Positions 7,630 through 17,438 of a stretch of 64,000 nucleotides of DNA are shown here, piece after piece. Position 1 is the stretch's first letter; each line of letters starts with the position of its first letter. This DNA comes from G963677325 sp963677325 (lineage in GTDB: Bacteria; Bacteroidota; Bacteroidia; Bacteroidales; Prolixibacteraceae): positions 372,001 through 436,000 of the forward strand of contig CAXXGM010000008.1 in NCBI GenBank assembly GCA_963677325.2. The letters are read 5' to 3'. The notes beneath the pieces were generated by a model, which was given only the letters and a program-made list of their open reading frames with translations, searched no databases and was not told where the DNA came from. The translations under genes were made by a program, and so were the position numbers.

Positions 7630-9090
7630 ATGAGCAGTGAAATAAAGAATCTGGAACCTAAAATAATTTGGGAGAACTTTTATAAGTTGACTCAGGTCCC
7701 GAGACCATCCAAGAAAGAAACACAAATTCAGAAATTTATGTTATCTTATGGGAAGAGCCTTGGTCTTGTCAGCGAAATTGATGCGGTGGGCAATGTGATC
7801 ATCCGCAAACCTGCTACTCCGGGAATGGAAAACCGGAAAGGGATTATCCTGCAGGGACATCTGGATATGGTACCGCAGAAGAACAGCGGAACGGAACATG
7901 ATTTCGAAAAAGATCCGATTGATGCCTGGGTAGATGGAGAATGGGTGCGTGCCCGGGGAACAACCCTGGGTGCAGATAATGGCATCGGAGTGGCTGCTGC
8001 CATGTCTGTCCTTGCTTCAAAAGATCTGGAACATGGACCTGTTGAAGCGCTTTTTACCTGTGATGAAGAGACGGGAATGACAGGTGCCATCGGACTTCAG
8101 CCCAACTGGTTAAAAGGGGAGATCTTAATGAATCTTGATTCGGAGGAAGAAGGAGAACTTTATGTCGGTTGTGCCGGAGGTATCAACGCCAATATTGAAT
8201 TTGAATATGATGAAGTGATTATTCCGGAAGATGTCACTCCGATGAAAATAACAGTGTCCGGATTGAAAGGCGGTCATTCAGGACTGGAAATCAATCAGGG
8301 CCGGGGAAACGCGAATAAACTCCTTATCCGTTTTCTTAAGTATGCAGTCAATGAACTGGACATAAGACTGGCGGAGATTAACGGGGGAGGAATGCGCAAT
8401 GCCATACCCAGGGAGGCTTATGCCGTTGTCGTTATACCGGATGAGAATGTTGAACAGGTTAAAAAGGCTGTTAAACGTTATGAATCCATTTTTAAGGCTG
8501 AATTAAGTTTGGCAGATCCTGGTCTCCGTTTTGAAATACAGGAGACCGCTATGCCGGTTTCATTGATAGAAGAACGCGTTCAGGATGATATGATTGATTC
8601 GGTTTACGGTTGTCCGAACGGTGTTATCCGGATGAGCGATAGTATGCCTGGGTTGGTGGAGACCTCCACTAATCTTTCGACTGTTAAATCGCAGAGAGGA
8701 GTGATCTTTGTAAAATGTCTCCTGCGCAGCTCAGTTGATTCTGCAAAGGACGATCTTGTTGAGATGATTGACAGCGTTTTCTCTCTTGGAGGAGCAATGA
8801 TATCCTTTGATGGGAGTTATCCCGGATGGAAGCCAAATATGGATTCTCCGGTTTTAAAACTTGCAAAAGAGGTCTATCAGAAGAAATTTGGCAAAGAACC
8901 GGAAGCCACGGCAGTTCATGCCGGACTTGAATGTGGAATACTGGGAGGAACTTATCCGAACTGGGACATGATTTCCTTCGGCCCTACCATGCTTGCTCCA
9001 CACTCGCCGGATGAAAGGGTTAATATTCCTTCAATACAGAAATTCTGGGATTTTTTGATTGAAATATTGAGAAATGCCCCGGTAAAATGA
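7630..9090 (+). CDS. pepD: aminoacyl-histidine dipeptidase PepD (M20 family)
   Basis: 486 aa, the usual length for PepD (cytosol non-specific dipeptidase, beta-alanyl-histidine dipeptidase). It hydrolyses Xaa-His and other dipeptides with two metal ions in the cytoplasm. The M20 metal and catalytic residues are visible: H77 and D79 in QGHLDM, bridging D116 in GADNGIG, E146/E147 in CDEETGM, and the late His in HAGLECG. The central GGHSG sequence marks the lid/dimerisation domain. No signal peptide. A monocistronic unit: the previous gene is divergent and a strong hairpin terminator follows. No Shine-Dalgarno is evident, as usual for this phylum. Confidence 0.95.
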   Translation: MSSEIKNLEPKIIWENFYKLTQVPRPSKKETQIQKFMLSYGKSLGLVSEIDAVGNVIIRKPATPGMENRKGIILQGHLDMVPQKNSGTEHDFEKDPIDAWVDGEWVRARGTTLGADNGIGVAAAMSVLASKDLEHGPVEALFTCDEETGMTGAIGLQPNWLKGEILMNLDSEEEGELYVGCAGGINANIEFEYDEVIIPEDVTPMKITVSGLKGGHSGLEINQGRGNANKLLIRFLKYAVNELDIRLAEINGGGMRNAIPREAYAVVVIPDENVEQVKKAVKRYESIFKAELSLADPGLRFEIQETAMPVSLIEERVQDDMIDSVYGCPNGVIRMSDSMPGLVETSTNLSTVKSQRGVIFVKCLLRSSVDSAKDDLVEMIDSVFSLGGAMISFDGSYPGWKPNMDSPVLKLAKEVYQKKFGKEPEATAVHAGLECGILGGTYPNWDMISFGPTMLAPHSPDERVNIPSIQKFWDFLIEILRNAPVK

Positions 9091-9107
9091 TGTGGCGATG
9101 AGATGAT

Positions 9108-9156
9108 GTGCCGATGTGTTGATAAAAGAATTTTATCAACACATCGGCACTTTTTT
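9108..9156 (+). terminator. intrinsic terminator after pepD
   Basis: A perfect 20-bp stem (9108-9127 with 9131-9150), a GAA loop and a run of six T. The T-tract overlaps the stop codon of the convergent pncB gene. The stem includes GTGCCGATGTGTTGAT, related to the GCACATCA intergenic microrepeats. Confidence 0.85.
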
Positions 9157-10585
9157 ATTGATTAAATCTCTTTCTGAGGGTATCCCTTAAATTTAATAAG
9201 GATTCAGAGATCCCAACCTTGTATAGGTGAGGCATGATAAAGCGCTTATGCTCTTCGGGAAGATGTGCGGCCCTCAATTTGAGATAACTGTTTATGTCTG
9301 AAGGAGAAGTGATTAGGTCTTTTATTTCTCCATTTTGATAAATAACCTCATGAATCATTTCTTTTTTTAGGTTTGCAACTTCTGTTCTCTTCTCCGGGTG
9401 GATTGGGTCATAAATGTTAAGGCATTTATCAGGGTCTTCATTTTCCAGCAATATTCCGTCACGAAGAAAATGTCCTTCCTTGTCATAATAACGATAAAGC
9501 TGTTTCTTTCCAGGCAGAGTCATCTTTTCAACGTTTTCTGAAAGTTTCATCCGAGGTTTCCCATTGCATTCGGACAGTTTATAAACTCCATCCAGGGCCG
9601 CATCAGGTTTCCCGGTTACCAGATCTGTTCCCACTCCAAATCCGTCGATTTGGGCTCCCTGATCTTCAAGACTCTTGATGACGTATTCATTAAGCTGATT
9701 GGAAACGAAAATCTTCACTTCCTCCAGTCCTGCCTCATTGAGCATCTGTCTTGCTTTTTTGCTCAGATAGGCCAGATCTCCACTGTCGAGTCGGATCCCT
9801 GTCAATTTATTCCCTTTTGACTTCATTTCCTTTGCAACTGTAATTGCGTTGGGAACACCACTTTTAATTGTATGATAAGTGTCAACAAGGAAAACGGCAT
9901 TTAGCGGGTTGAATTCAGCATATTTTCTGAATGCGGTTATCTCATCGCTGAAACTTTGTACCCAACTGTGTCCCATTGTTCCCATTGCCGGAACATCGTA
10001 CTTCATGGCTGTCAATACATTGGATGTGGAGGACGCTCCACCTATCATGGCGGCCCTGCTTGCCATGATTCCTCCAAAACCATGAGCTCTGCGCAAACCA
10101 AAATCAGTATAGGCTTTATCTCCCGCGACAAGAAATATCCTGAAAGATTTGGTGGCGATAAGGGATTGGTAATTCAAGAAATTCAGAAGGATTGTTTCGA
10201 TCAGCTGCGTCTCAATAATATTGCCTTCCACCCGCACCAGAGGTTCATTTGGGAAAACAATTTCTCCTTCCCTGACAGAAGATACAGTACCCTGAAATTT
10301 GAAATTTTTCAGATAATTCAGAAACTCCGGTCTAAATCCTTTTTTTGCAAGAAACCGAAGCGTCTGATCCGGATAGTTGAAGTCCTGAAAGGATTGAATC
10401 AGATCAGCAATACCAGCAAAGACTAAAAAACCTCCTCCAAAAGGGTTTGTCCGAAAGAAATAATCGAATACCGCATTCTCATCCTTTCTGCCGGAGAGGA
10501 AGTAACCCTGAGCCATTGTCAGCTCATAATAATCTGTATAAAGGCCTAAAAAGTCATTCACAGTTATTGTGTTTTTCATCATCAT
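9155..10585 (-). CDS. pncB: nicotinate phosphoribosyltransferase
   Basis: 476 aa. It converts nicotinate and PRPP to nicotinate mononucleotide in the NAD salvage pathway. Recognisable family features are the N-terminal TDYYELTMAQGYF, the FGLRRAHG segment, the GTMGHSW motif, DTYHT, and the phosphate-binding GIRLDSGDL region. Length fits the long bacterial form. It converges on pepD, sharing the hairpin between them, and the next gene is divergent, so it is probably a single-gene transcript. MMMKN offers three consecutive possible start codons; the first is kept here but the choice changes at most two residues. Confidence 0.95.
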   Translation of the reverse strand: MMMKNTITVNDFLGLYTDYYELTMAQGYFLSGRKDENAVFDYFFRTNPFGGGFLVFAGIADLIQSFQDFNYPDQTLRFLAKKGFRPEFLNYLKNFKFQGTVSSVREGEIVFPNEPLVRVEGNIIETQLIETILLNFLNYQSLIATKSFRIFLVAGDKAYTDFGLRRAHGFGGIMASRAAMIGGASSTSNVLTAMKYDVPAMGTMGHSWVQSFSDEITAFRKYAEFNPLNAVFLVDTYHTIKSGVPNAITVAKEMKSKGNKLTGIRLDSGDLAYLSKKARQMLNEAGLEEVKIFVSNQLNEYVIKSLEDQGAQIDGFGVGTDLVTGKPDAALDGVYKLSECNGKPRMKLSENVEKMTLPGKKQLYRYYDKEGHFLRDGILLENEDPDKCLNIYDPIHPEKRTEVANLKKEMIHEVIYQNGEIKDLITSPSDINSYLKLRAAHLPEEHKRFIMPHLYKVGISESLLNLRDTLRKRFNQ

Positions 10586-10753
10586 TTTGGGGTATTTCTC
10601 TATGAAGTTAAATATAACACAAATACAGAAGGTTCACAAGATAAGATGCTTCAAAATGTATAAAATACATGGTTGAAAAATTATCAGAAAAACGATCTTT
10701 TATTTATCCAAAATAATCCTTAATTTGAATTAGTCTAAATAAATAATTTGCCA

Positions 10754-11554
10754 ATGGAAAAGTTTATTAAAATAGTTGGTTTTTTTGTAATACCGATCCT
10801 GTTAATGATGCAGGGTTGTCAGAAAGAGGACGGGCTGAATATTTCATCAGATTCAAATCCTGTTTTAAAGAGTAAATTGATGAATACATTTTATGGTCCC
10901 ACAGTACCGGTTGGAAACGGGGTTGCCCGGGCTTGGGTGTCCGTAGACTTAAATGGAGATCCAACTTCAGTTGGAATTAACCTTTCTGAAAAAGCACTTG
11001 AAAAGCTTCCGGCCGAACCGGCGTCGTTTGTGCTCGATTTTCCTAAAACAAAGGGGAGGAATTTTTATACACATGGCTTATTGGATTGGAATCCGCAAGG
11101 TCACGAACCTCCGGGAATATATGATATTCCTCATTTTGATTTTCATTTTTATATTATTTCAGAAGAGGCTCGTCTGGCAATCGGACCAAATGATACCGTT
11201 CAGTTTGCAAATGCACCTGCTGCAAAGTACATACCTCCTTTTTATATTCAGATTCCAGGAGGTGTACCTCAAATGGGCGCTCATTGGGCCGATGTTTTAT
11301 CACCTGAATTCCATAATGTAGTATTTACAAAAACATTTATCTGGGGATCCTACGATGGGTCATTCATGTTTTGGGAACCAATGGTATCATTGAATTATTT
11401 GCTTTCGCATCCGCATGATCTGGTCACCTTAAGACAGCCATCAGCCTATCAAAGGGATGGATGGTATGCCTCTTCCTATCAGGTTTTGTACTCTACAAAT
11501 CCGAATGAATATACTATTGCTTTGACTGATCTGGTTTTTCATAAGGGAGAATAG
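10754..11554 (+). CDS. secreted lipoprotein, TTHB210/DUF5602-like
   Basis: About 266 aa from the ATG at 10754; the TTG six bases upstream is rejected. An N-terminal hydrophobic stretch ends in MMQGC, a lipobox-like site with the Cys at about residue 22, followed by acidic residues. The mature part has conserved-looking HGLLDWNPQGHEPPG and PHFDFHFY segments rich in His and aromatics. This recalls the TTHB210-like (DUF5602) family, though I cannot confirm it. The two His-rich motifs could bind metal. The gene is monocistronic, ending at a good terminator. Lipoprotein nature is fairly certain; biochemical function is unknown. Confidence 0.72.
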   Translation: MEKFIKIVGFFVIPILLMMQGCQKEDGLNISSDSNPVLKSKLMNTFYGPTVPVGNGVARAWVSVDLNGDPTSVGINLSEKALEKLPAEPASFVLDFPKTKGRNFYTHGLLDWNPQGHEPPGIYDIPHFDFHFYIISEEARLAIGPNDTVQFANAPAAKYIPPFYIQIPGGVPQMGAHWADVLSPEFHNVVFTKTFIWGSYDGSFMFWEPMVSLNYLLSHPHDLVTLRQPSAYQRDGWYASSYQVLYSTNPNEYTIALTDLVFHKGE

Positions 11555-11648
11555 TTATGGATTTTTTCCCTTTCATGATGAGGATTTAGAAATAACTATT
11601 TAGTCCTCCTTAAGACGGCAATGGATTTTTGTGCGTTTGAATATTCAG

Positions 11649-11681
11649 AATCTCCGGCTAGACAACCGGAGATTTCTTTTT
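11649..11681 (+). terminator. intrinsic terminator after the lipoprotein gene
   Basis: A 9-bp perfect stem (11649-11657 with 11666-11674), 8-nt loop, and a T-rich tail. It separates the lipoprotein gene from the uppP promoter. Confidence 0.8.
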
Positions 11682-11706
11682 TCCTCATTTCCCTTTCTTT
11701 CATTCC

Positions 11707-11735
11707 TTGCAGAAACCCCTGAATTATTACTTTTG
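11707..11735 (+). promoter_or_regulatory. Bacteroidota-type promoter of uppP
   Basis: TTG at 11707-11709 and TACTTTTG at 11728-11735 fit the -33 TTG / -7 TAnnTTTG consensus with an 18-bp spacer. It lies about 80 bp upstream of the uppP start codon and downstream of the preceding terminator. Confidence 0.6.
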
Positions 11736-11814
11736 CACTTGTTATTTTTAAATCTCGACTATTATCTGTGACAGTACATACAAATACTCAGATCCATAAA
11801 AAATATAAATTAAA

Positions 11815-12594
11815 ATGAATATTATTCAATCTATTGTTATTGCTGTCATAGAAGGTTTGACAGAATTTCTTCCGATTTCCTCTACCGGACACATGATTCT
11901 TGCCTCTGCAGCGATGAGAATTCAGGATGATGCTTTTGTGAAGACTTTTGAAATTGCCATACAACTTGGAGCTATAATGGCCATTGTACTAATGTATATC
12001 AAACGCTTCTTCCAAAGCATTTCAATCTATTTAAAACTTGGTACCGCTTTTATTCCAACTGGAATCATAGGTTTTTTAGCCTATCATTATATCAAAGAAT
12101 ATTTATTCAATCCAATCGTTGTTTCGGTTTCTTTAATTTTGGGAGGTATATTTTTAATTCTGATTGATAGGAAGGTCGTTAACCAGAAGAGCCGCACTGA
12201 TGTTTTGGAAAAGATTTCCTACAAGAATGCCTTTTTTATTGGACTGATTCAATGTTTTTCAATGATTCCGGGAGTTTCCAGGGCAGCGGCAACTATTATC
12301 GGGGGTGTCTTTAACGGACTTGACAAAAAACAGGCCACTGAATTTTCATTCCTTTTGGCTGTCCCTACTATGATTGCGGCAACAGGATATGATCTGATAA
12401 AAACACCGGTTATTTTCTCGCATAATGAATTGGTCCTTTTGATTATTGGACTTATTATAGCATTTGTTACGGCTTGGGTAGCCGTAAAGATTTTCCTGAA
12501 ATTGGTTCAGAATTATGGTTTTAAATACTTCGGTTATTATAGAATAGTTCTTGGAATTATTTTTCTGCTGGTCATTCATGAGATGAGCGCTTAA
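11815..12594 (+). CDS. uppP: undecaprenyl-diphosphatase UppP (BacA)
   Basis: 259 aa integral membrane protein with about seven or eight hydrophobic helices. It dephosphorylates undecaprenyl diphosphate to recycle the lipid carrier for peptidoglycan and other wall polymers, and its overproduction gives bacitracin resistance in other bacteria. The two family signatures are present: EGLTEFLPISSTGH (E13, E17, H26) and PGVSRAAATI with the catalytic Arg in the second inverted repeat. The length is slightly short of E. coli (273 aa) but normal for the phylum. Transcribed alone from the promoter just upstream. Confidence 0.96.
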   Translation: MNIIQSIVIAVIEGLTEFLPISSTGHMILASAAMRIQDDAFVKTFEIAIQLGAIMAIVLMYIKRFFQSISIYLKLGTAFIPTGIIGFLAYHYIKEYLFNPIVVSVSLILGGIFLILIDRKVVNQKSRTDVLEKISYKNAFFIGLIQCFSMIPGVSRAAATIIGGVFNGLDKKQATEFSFLLAVPTMIAATGYDLIKTPVIFSHNELVLLIIGLIIAFVTAWVAVKIFLKLVQNYGFKYFGYYRIVLGIIFLLVIHEMSA

Positions 12595-12716
12595 ACTGAT
12601 AAGTAAAAAAGAGAGGTTGTATTCATCCATATTTATTTATATTTAACTTTAGATTTTGGTTTTAAAAACTGTGAGTCATTAAAAGTAGTTGTTAATCCAT
12701 TTAGTTTTATAAATCT

Positions 12717-14009
12717 ATGAAGAACAGGAACACAATTATTCTAATCCTATTGACGCTGGTTTTTTCCCTGAATCTTCAGGCCCAGCCTTCAGAAAGGCTG
12801 ATCAAAGTTTCGGTAGCACCTGATCGTTCGGACTGGATATACAAAACAGGTGAAAACCCTAAATTTAATATTACAGTTACCCGAAACAGCGAACCGGTAA
12901 AAGGGATTAAAATTGCCTGGGAATTAGGTCCTGAAATGATGCCGGCTGTAAAGAGGGATTCCGCAACACTTAAAAATGGCATGACTGAAATTTCAGGTTA
13001 TTCAATGAAAGAACCAGGATTTCTTCGCTGCAGGGTAATTGCCCTGTATCAGGGGAAAAGGTATGAAGGTATGGCTTCTGCCGCTTTTGATCCTCAATCT
13101 ATCCAGCCAACAATCCAATATCCTTCCGATTTCAATCAGTTCTGGGATAAAGCGAAACAGGAACTTGCAGCCGTTCCCATGGATGTGAAACTCACCCTTC
13201 TTCCTGATAAATGTACCGAAAACACAAATGTCTACGAGGCTAATATCCAGAATTATAATAAATCCAGGGTTTTTGGAATTCTTTGTGTCCCAAAGAAGCA
13301 AGGAAAATATCCTGCTCTTCTGGAGGTTCCCGGTGCCGGAGTGCGCGGCTATTTTGGTGATATTTCAACTTCTGAAGAAGGAATAATTACTTTCCAGATT
13401 GGAATTCATGGTATTTCTGTGACCATGGATCCTTCAGTTTATGCCGAACTTGGACGATCTGCCCTAAATGGATATCCCTTCTATAATCTTGATAACAGAG
13501 ATTCTTATTATTACAAGAGAGTTTATCTGGGTTGCGTGAGAGCCATCGATTTTATTTTCTCACTTCCGGAATTTGATGGCTCCAATCTTGCAGTAACCGG
13601 TGGAAGCCAAGGGGGTGCGTTGTCAATCGTATCTGCAGGACTGGATCATCGTGTGAAATACATCTCTGCATTTCATCCTGCTCTTTGCGATCTTACCGGT
13701 TATCTTTCGGACCGTGCGGGTGGATGGCCCCATATGTTCAGGAATAAAGCTGAAGCAAGTAGTGAAAGAATGAAAACAGCACAATACTATGATGTTGTGA
13801 ATTTTGCCAGGAATGTTAAAATTCCGGGATTGTACAGCTGGGGATATAATGATGTTACCTGTCCACCGACATCAACATATTCTGCTTATAACATGATCCC
13901 CGGTCCTAAGGAGCTTGTGCTCTTTCAGGAATCCGGACATTGGACATTTCCAGAGCAGGTTCAGTTAAGAACAAGTTGGGTTATTGCCAGGCTTAAGGGA
14001 AATAAGTAA
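12717..14009 (+). CDS. acetylxylan esterase, CE7 (cephalosporin-C deacetylase) family, secreted
   Basis: 430 aa. Residues 1-22 form a signal peptide (basic start, hydrophobic core, LQAQ cleavage-like end). A ~100-residue N-terminal beta domain is followed by an alpha/beta-hydrolase domain of the AXE1/CE7 type. The nucleophile S297 is in GGSQGG, with a probable acid in the SWGYNDVTCPP region and the His in ESGHW near the C-terminus. CE7 enzymes remove acetyl groups from xylo-oligosaccharides and related substrates. The gene is monocistronic and convergent with typA across a long hairpin. The export signal suggests periplasmic glycan processing; substrate is unproven. Confidence 0.9.
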   Translation: MKNRNTIILILLTLVFSLNLQAQPSERLIKVSVAPDRSDWIYKTGENPKFNITVTRNSEPVKGIKIAWELGPEMMPAVKRDSATLKNGMTEISGYSMKEPGFLRCRVIALYQGKRYEGMASAAFDPQSIQPTIQYPSDFNQFWDKAKQELAAVPMDVKLTLLPDKCTENTNVYEANIQNYNKSRVFGILCVPKKQGKYPALLEVPGAGVRGYFGDISTSEEGIITFQIGIHGISVTMDPSVYAELGRSALNGYPFYNLDNRDSYYYKRVYLGCVRAIDFIFSLPEFDGSNLAVTGGSQGGALSIVSAGLDHRVKYISAFHPALCDLTGYLSDRAGGWPHMFRNKAEASSERMKTAQYYDVVNFARNVKIPGLYSWGYNDVTCPPTSTYSAYNMIPGPKELVLFQESGHWTFPEQVQLRTSWVIARLKGNK

Positions 14010-14028
14010 AGCTGGGAATTGTTGGAAA

Positions 14029-14082
14029 CCCTAAGAAGAAAGCCCTTGTTTACCAAAGTAAACAAGGGCTTTCTTCTTAGGG
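14029..14082. terminator. bidirectional terminator hairpin between esterase and typA
   Basis: A perfect 25-bp inverted repeat (14029-14053 with 14058-14082) with a CAAA loop, located between two convergent genes. T-rich positions within and after the distal arm support termination in either direction. Confidence 0.8.
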
Positions 14083-14115
14083 TAATTTAATGCTAAGGAA
14101 TATTTCATCATTAAC

Positions 14116-15918
14116 CTAAACCCTCTTGGCTGCTCTTTTTCTTTCCGTTTCGTCAAGAAGTATTTTACGAAGACGGATGGACTTTGGTGTTACTTCCACG
14201 TATTCATCCTTTTGTATGTACTCAAGAGCCTCTTCCAGACTGAATTTAATAGGAGGTGCAAGCCGGACTTTATCATCTGAACCGGAAGCCCTCATATTGG
14301 TCAGCTTTTTGGATTTTGTCAGATTCATTGCCAGATCACCTTCGCGGGTATGCTCTCCGACTACTTGTCCTGCGTATATTTCTTCCTGGGGTTCGATGAA
14401 ATAACGGCCTCTGTCCTGCAGCTTATTCAGTGCATATGCAAAAGCAGTACCTGTTTCCAGTGCAACAAGGGAGCCATTGATACGTGTCTCGATTGGGCCC
14501 TTAAATGCATCGTATTTAATGAAACGGTGCGACATCACTGCTTCTCCCTGAGTAGAGGTCAGCATTATCGTACGAAGGCCAATTATGCCTCTTGAGGGGA
14601 TATGAAATTCCAGATTCACCCGGTCACCTTTGGTTTCCATATTGATCATTTCTCCCTTTCTTCGGGTAACAAGGTCAATGGCCGTTCCACCCATTGATTC
14701 GGGCAAATCGATATTCAAGAGTTCCATCGGTTCGCATTTTTGTCCGTCAATTTCTTTGTATAATACCTGTGGCTGACCGACCTGCAGTTCATATCCTTCC
14801 CGGCGCATTGTTTCGATCAGAACCGATAAATGCAGCACTCCTCTTCCGTGAACGTTCCATGCATCGGCAGAATCTGTTGTTTCAACATGAAGGGCGAGAT
14901 TTTTTTCCAATTCACGCATCAGTCTGTCATGGATATGGCGGCTGGTTACATATTTACCCTCTTTGCCATAAAAAGGAGAATTGTTAATAGTAAACAACAT
15001 ACTCATGGTCGGTTCGTCAATGGATATGGTCTGAAGAGGCTCTGGATTTTCATAATCACAGATCGTATCGCCAATATCAAAACCATCAATTCCAACCAGT
15101 GCACAAATATCTCCGTTCAGGGCGCTGGGTACTTTCTCTCTGCCAAGTCCTGTGAATACATGCAGTTCCTTGATTCTTGTTTTGACGATGGAACCGTCTC
15201 TTTTGGCAAGTGAAACATTCTGGCCTTCTTTCAGCTCGCCGCGGTGAATTCTCCCGATGGCGATACGTCCAAGATAAGGCGAATGATCCAATGAGGTAAT
15301 CAGCATCTGCGGAGTACCATCATTCTCTTTGGGAGCAGGGATATGCTCAAGAATTGCGTCGAACAATTCTGATATGTCTTCTGTTTTGATCTTCCAGTCA
15401 TGACTCATCCAGTTTTGTTTGGCTGAACCATAAATGGTAGGGAAGTCAAGCTGTTCTTCGGAGGCATCCAGGCTGTACATTAATTCAAAGACCTGTTCAT
15501 GAACGAAATCAGGCCGACAATTAGGCTTGTCTACTTTATTAATTACAACGATGGGCTTTAGTCCCAATTGAATCGCTTTTTGAAGAACAAACCTGGTTTG
15601 CGGCATGGTTCCTTCAAATGCATCAACCAACAAAAGAACGCCATCAGCCATATTCAATACCCGTTCAACTTCGCCTCCGAAATCGGAGTGCCCGGGAGTA
15701 TCAATGATATTTATTTTTGTTCCTTTATAAACAACCGAAACATTCTTGGCAAGGATTGTAATCCCCCTTTCACGCTCCTGGTCATTGCTGTCAAGAATCA
15801 ATTCTCCCGGATTTTGGTTGCTCCGGAAGATGTTCGAATCCATAATCATTTTATCCACCAAGGTGGTTTTCCCGTGGTCGACATGAGCTATAATAGCTAT
15901 ATTTCTGATATTTCGCAT
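14116..15918 (-). CDS. typA: translational GTPase TypA/BipA
   Basis: 600 aa from the ATG at 15918; an upstream in-frame TTG would add seven residues but lacks support, because MRNIRNIAIIAHVDHGKTTL is the typical start. TypA is a ribosome-binding GTPase of the EF-G/LepA family, involved in ribosome assembly and stress adaptation. G motifs are clear: AHVDHGKT (G1), RGITI (G2), DTPGH (G3), NKVD (G4). EF-G-like domains II, III and V follow, plus the specific C-terminal domain ending in a basic tail. Monocistronic; convergent with the esterase gene. Confidence 0.97.
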   Translation of the reverse strand: MRNIRNIAIIAHVDHGKTTLVDKMIMDSNIFRSNQNPGELILDSNDQERERGITILAKNVSVVYKGTKINIIDTPGHSDFGGEVERVLNMADGVLLLVDAFEGTMPQTRFVLQKAIQLGLKPIVVINKVDKPNCRPDFVHEQVFELMYSLDASEEQLDFPTIYGSAKQNWMSHDWKIKTEDISELFDAILEHIPAPKENDGTPQMLITSLDHSPYLGRIAIGRIHRGELKEGQNVSLAKRDGSIVKTRIKELHVFTGLGREKVPSALNGDICALVGIDGFDIGDTICDYENPEPLQTISIDEPTMSMLFTINNSPFYGKEGKYVTSRHIHDRLMRELEKNLALHVETTDSADAWNVHGRGVLHLSVLIETMRREGYELQVGQPQVLYKEIDGQKCEPMELLNIDLPESMGGTAIDLVTRRKGEMINMETKGDRVNLEFHIPSRGIIGLRTIMLTSTQGEAVMSHRFIKYDAFKGPIETRINGSLVALETGTAFAYALNKLQDRGRYFIEPQEEIYAGQVVGEHTREGDLAMNLTKSKKLTNMRASGSDDKVRLAPPIKFSLEEALEYIQKDEYVEVTPKSIRLRKILLDETERKRAAKRV

Positions 15919-16085
15919 TAAAAAATTTTGAGGGGGCAAAGGTAATCATTATTTTAATGCCAACAATAAGAAAATATAGAGCGGACATTTATCTATGTAT
16001 ATATTCGAACTTTAAAATGTAAGAAAATAGTTCTATTTGACCCGGAACTGTTGACCAGCTGAATGAAAGTTATTCTCCTGAAAGG

Positions 16086-17438
16086 CTAAAATAAATAATT
16101 CATTCCAATATAAATTCCGGAATCACCATCCTGTTTATTCAATGCTATCCCATAATCTGCAGCTATAATGAAATTGTAATTCATTACCAGTCTTATTCCT
16201 GCTCCTAGGCTCTGATGCAAAGCTTCTGTTCCGGGTTTAAAGTAATCTGACACAGGTTCCGGTATTGAATTAAGCTTGTCATTCAGATCAATTTTTTTTG
16301 TAACCATCCCGGCATCCGTGAATGCATTAAAGCCCCAGTAAAAATTTTGTTTGATCAGATTCATTCGTGCGAATTTCCATCTCAGTTCAAAATTACCGTA
16401 GGCGAAGCCGTCTCCGACTATTCTATTGCGAAGAATTCCCCTGAGATTCTTTGCCCCTCCAAGGCCGGATGAGGCTGAGCCGGACAGAAAGGAGGTGATG
16501 ATCTGAGGTTGATAATAAAAGGGAGCATGTCCGGTAAGAGTTTGTTGCCAACCCAGCCGAACAGCAAGAGAAAGATCTTTTAAAAGGGGAAAATACTGAC
16601 GATGCGTGAGGGATATCTTAGAAAACCCGGTTTCTGCACCTAACAATTGTGGGGCAAAGGCTATAACGGCTTCACTCCAGATTCCTTTAAAAGGATTGGG
16701 CTGGTTATCACGTGTATCATAAACAAATCCTCCTTTTAATTCCGGAACGAATCCTCCGTTTGCTTCCTTATTATTAATCAATCCCCATTGTTTGTATTTT
16801 TCAAATAGCCCCGGCTGTTCTTCAATGGTGGGTAATTTATCGGATCCGGTTTTCTTCTTGTTTAAACGGTTGATGTCAACAGATGAAATATCGAAATTGA
16901 GCAAATTAAAGCCTGCAATCCATTTCAGCTTTGTGAGTCCCAAATGGCCCTGCAAATCGACCTTGAATCTCAATAGATTTTCCTGATTTCTGTAAAACAT
17001 TCTTGTTCTGTAAAGGGGAGAATTTTTTTCTTCCCATTCTTTCTGATAAACAGATTCATATCCATTAAATCCATAAAAGTTATAAGCAAGTTCTGGCAGA
17101 TAGCTTAGATCGGCTGTTAACTGGATTCCAGGGATAAGATATTCTGAATCATAGAATAGACGATAGACGCCGCTGCCCAGTGTATATCTAGAAATTTCAA
17201 AATAAATGGAGTGGTGATAGGCAGGAAACTTTTTCCCGTCACCAAAATCATAGAAATTGACTGCAGCACCGTATTGGTATCCCAAATCAGTGTCAAAAGA
17301 AATTGCTGGAACAAATCCAAAATTCCACCCTTCTTTTGTATTGTATACTTTTGTCGAATCTTTTAATGTTTTAGCTTTCAGAGAAATGACGCCGAAGACA
17401 AGAAAAAAACAGAAAAATATTAAAACGTGGTTTTTCAT
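16086..17438 (-). CDS. BamA/Omp85-like outer-membrane beta-barrel protein
   Basis: 450 aa from the ATG at 17438; the open frame extends 39 codons upstream, but the signal peptide (MKNHVLIFFCFFLVFG...) begins at this Met. The mature protein is rich in alternating aromatic/polar segments, has Gly-rich turns and ends with a C-terminal Phe (GMNYLF), the hallmark of outer-membrane barrels. The GGAKNLRGI and GDGFAYGNFELRWKF stretches match the surface-antigen (BamA/TamA) barrel family. No POTRA domains are visible, so it is not BamA itself. It is divergent from nfo with a 130-bp shared regulatory region. Cargo or transported substrate unknown. Confidence 0.82.
   Translation of the reverse strand: MKNHVLIFFCFFLVFGVISLKAKTLKDSTKVYNTKEGWNFGFVPAISFDTDLGYQYGAAVNFYDFGDGKKFPAYHHSIYFEISRYTLGSGVYRLFYDSEYLIPGIQLTADLSYLPELAYNFYGFNGYESVYQKEWEEKNSPLYRTRMFYRNQENLLRFKVDLQGHLGLTKLKWIAGFNLLNFDISSVDINRLNKKKTGSDKLPTIEEQPGLFEKYKQWGLINNKEANGGFVPELKGGFVYDTRDNQPNPFKGIWSEAVIAFAPQLLGAETGFSKISLTHRQYFPLLKDLSLAVRLGWQQTLTGHAPFYYQPQIITSFLSGSASSGLGGAKNLRGILRNRIVGDGFAYGNFELRWKFARMNLIKQNFYWGFNAFTDAGMVTKKIDLNDKLNSIPEPVSDYFKPGTEALHQSLGAGIRLVMNYNFIIAADYGIALNKQDGDSGIYIGMNYLF

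Noticed and set aside
9108..9150. Terminal inverted repeats of an insertion sequence
   Set aside because: Arms are 3 nt apart and followed by T6; this is a terminator hairpin with no transposase.
9956..10426. 156-codon plus-strand open frame inside pncB
   Set aside because: Antisense shadow; pncB motifs on the minus strand are continuous across it.
15568..15921. 117-codon plus-strand open frame opposite the typA start
   Set aside because: Overlaps the G-domain coding sequence of typA; no support as a gene.
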